DNA from: Candidatus Scalindua sp.
GTDB taxonomy: Bacteria > Planctomycetota > Brocadiia > Brocadiales > Scalinduaceae
Length of the DNA: 64,000 nucleotides
Assembly (NCBI GenBank): GCA_030748215.1
Contig: JASMMK010000012.1
Location: 62,001 to 126,000 of the forward strand
Direction of reading: 5' to 3'
Both the position numbers and the translations under genes were made by a program. Shown here one piece after another: positions 63,245 through 64,000 of this stretch. Every line of letters starts with the position of its first letter. Positions within the stretch are counted from its first letter, which is position 1. The notes beneath the pieces were generated by a model, which saw only the letters and a program-made list of their open reading frames with translations, made no database searches and was not told the DNA's origin.

Positions 63245-64000
63245 CACCAAGAAAGATAGTTGAAGAATTAGATAAATATATAGTAGGCCAAAAGGAGGCA
63301 AAGAGAGCGGTTGCTATAGCAATAAGAAACCGATGGAGAAGGTTACAGCTCTCTGACGAATTGCGTGAAGAGGTTATGCCTAAAAATATTATAATGATAG
63401 GCCCTACAGGTGTGGGTAAGACTGAAATTGCACGGAGAATAGCAAATTTAGTAAAGGCTCCTTTTTTGAAGGTGGAGGCTTCTAAATATACAGAAGTTGG
63501 TTACCACGGACGTGATGTGGAGTCTATGATAAGAGATATCGTTGAGATAGCCGTTAATATGGTGCGAACAGAGCAGATGGAAAAAGTCGGTGAAAAGGCA
63601 GATATGAACACAGAGGAAAGATTATTAGATTTGCTTCTCCCGTTACCTGAAATGAAGGAAGAGCCTGAGGTAGTTAGCAGGGAAGGTGTAGACGTGGATA
63701 AAGAGACGGCAGTTGCAGTCGTAGAAAAACTGGAAACAACCCGTGAGAAATTCAGGAATAAATTGAGACAAGGTAAACTTGAAGATCGCATGGTGGAGAT
63801 CAAAACACAGGAAAGGCCTGTCGTTATGCAGGGCATTGTAGCCGGAATAGAGGAAATTGGAGTTGATTTTCAGAACGTAATTGAAAAAATGATACCACCA
63901 AAAACACAGGTTAAAAAAACTCCAATAAGTGAAGCAAGAAAAATTATTAAGCAGGAGGAAGCCGAGAAACTGATCGACAAGGAAAAGGTTACGAAGGATG
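63232..64000 (+). CDS. hslU: ATP-dependent protease HslU, ATPase subunit (cut by the window end)
   Basis: The GTG at 63232 inside the end of hslV begins [30 protein letters not shown], the standard HslU start. Walker [16 protein letters not shown] is at about residues 56-70, followed by [24 protein letters not shown]. The reading stays open to the edge of the window (256 codons), about half of a full HslU including the start of the intermediate domain. HslU unfolds substrates and feeds them to HslV. Confidence 0.95.
   Translation, partial: MRELTPRKIVEELDKYIVGQKEAKRAVAIAIRNRWRRLQLSDELREEVMPKNIIMIGPTGVGKTEIARRIANLVKAPFLKVEASKYTEVGYHGRDVESMIRDIVEIAVNMVRTEQMEKVGEKADMNTEERLLDLLLPLPEMKEEPEVVSREGVDVDKETAVAVVEKLETTREKFRNKLRQGKLEDRMVEIKTQERPVVMQGIVAGIEEIGVDFQNVIEKMIPPKTQVKKTPISEARKIIKQEEAEKLIDKEKVTKD

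Overview
The window reads as a chromosome segment of an anammox planctomycete (order Brocadiales). I infer this from a six-gene Rieske/cytochrome b respiratory cluster that ends in an octaheme, membrane-anchored hydroxylamine oxidoreductase-like protein (46.9-54.1 kb), from the many haem c and Fe-S proteins, and from the low-GC planctomycete-style gene repertoire. A Scalindua-like genome is possible, but the sequence alone does not fix the genus. There are no rRNA or tRNA genes, CRISPR arrays, prophages or intact insertion sequences that I can support.

Layout. 0-7 kb: an AddAB-like helicase-nuclease pair flanked by short dispersed repeats. 7-12.4 kb: a frameshifted PEP mutase/isocitrate lyase-family gene, an ABC-class ATPase, an unknown protein, a MORN-repeat protein, an exported protein with four 23-residue repeats and a 59-residue membrane peptide. 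12.5-17.6 kb: small housekeeping enzymes (VOC, DnaQ-like exonuclease, TIM-barrel isomerase, Smr, DEAD-box helicase, GIY-YIG, radical SAM). 18.5-27.5 kb: a consensus promoter, hemL and a complete F1Fo ATP synthase operon in the order Z-I-B-E-F-H-A-G-D-C, rich in TTG/GTG starts and with a short epsilon subunit. 27.5-32.7 kb: tsaB, argH, lysA, a Cys-rich peptide, a DJ-1 protein and an interrupted AmiS/UreI channel gene. 32.7-38.6 kb: an accessory and partly decayed area with hemerythrin and P-type ATPase remnants, a receiver protein, an intact hemerythrin, a PAS-PAS-LuxR regulator and an ExeA-like ATPase. 38.7-43.3 kb: TPR, EI24, M23, metallo-beta-lactamase, pentapeptide-repeat and aldo/keto reductase genes. 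43.4-46.5 kb: a sulfur cluster (precorrin-2 dehydrogenase, sirohaem sulfite reductase-like protein, DsrE, membrane-anchored JAMM protease, TusA). 46.9-54.1 kb: the Rieske/b cluster, closed by a strong terminator. 54.3-61.5 kb: an operon of three geranylgeranyl-reductase-like flavoprotein modules (one single, one tandem fusion) with a histidine kinase and a response regulator. 61.5-64 kb: MOSC protein, ferredoxin, hslV and the start of hslU.

How the genes work together. The Rieske/b cluster probably moves electrons between quinol, NAD(P)H and multihaem cytochromes on the anammoxosome membrane, and the resulting ion gradient would drive the ATP synthase encoded here. The sulfur cluster makes sirohaem and handles sulfide or persulfide. 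The flavoprotein/two-component operon is the best candidate for an undescribed system.

Six genes are interrupted, and all six need exactly one added base, mostly in short homopolymers. That uniform pattern looks more like consensus-sequence deletions than independent gene decay, although the P-type ATPase is truncated as well.
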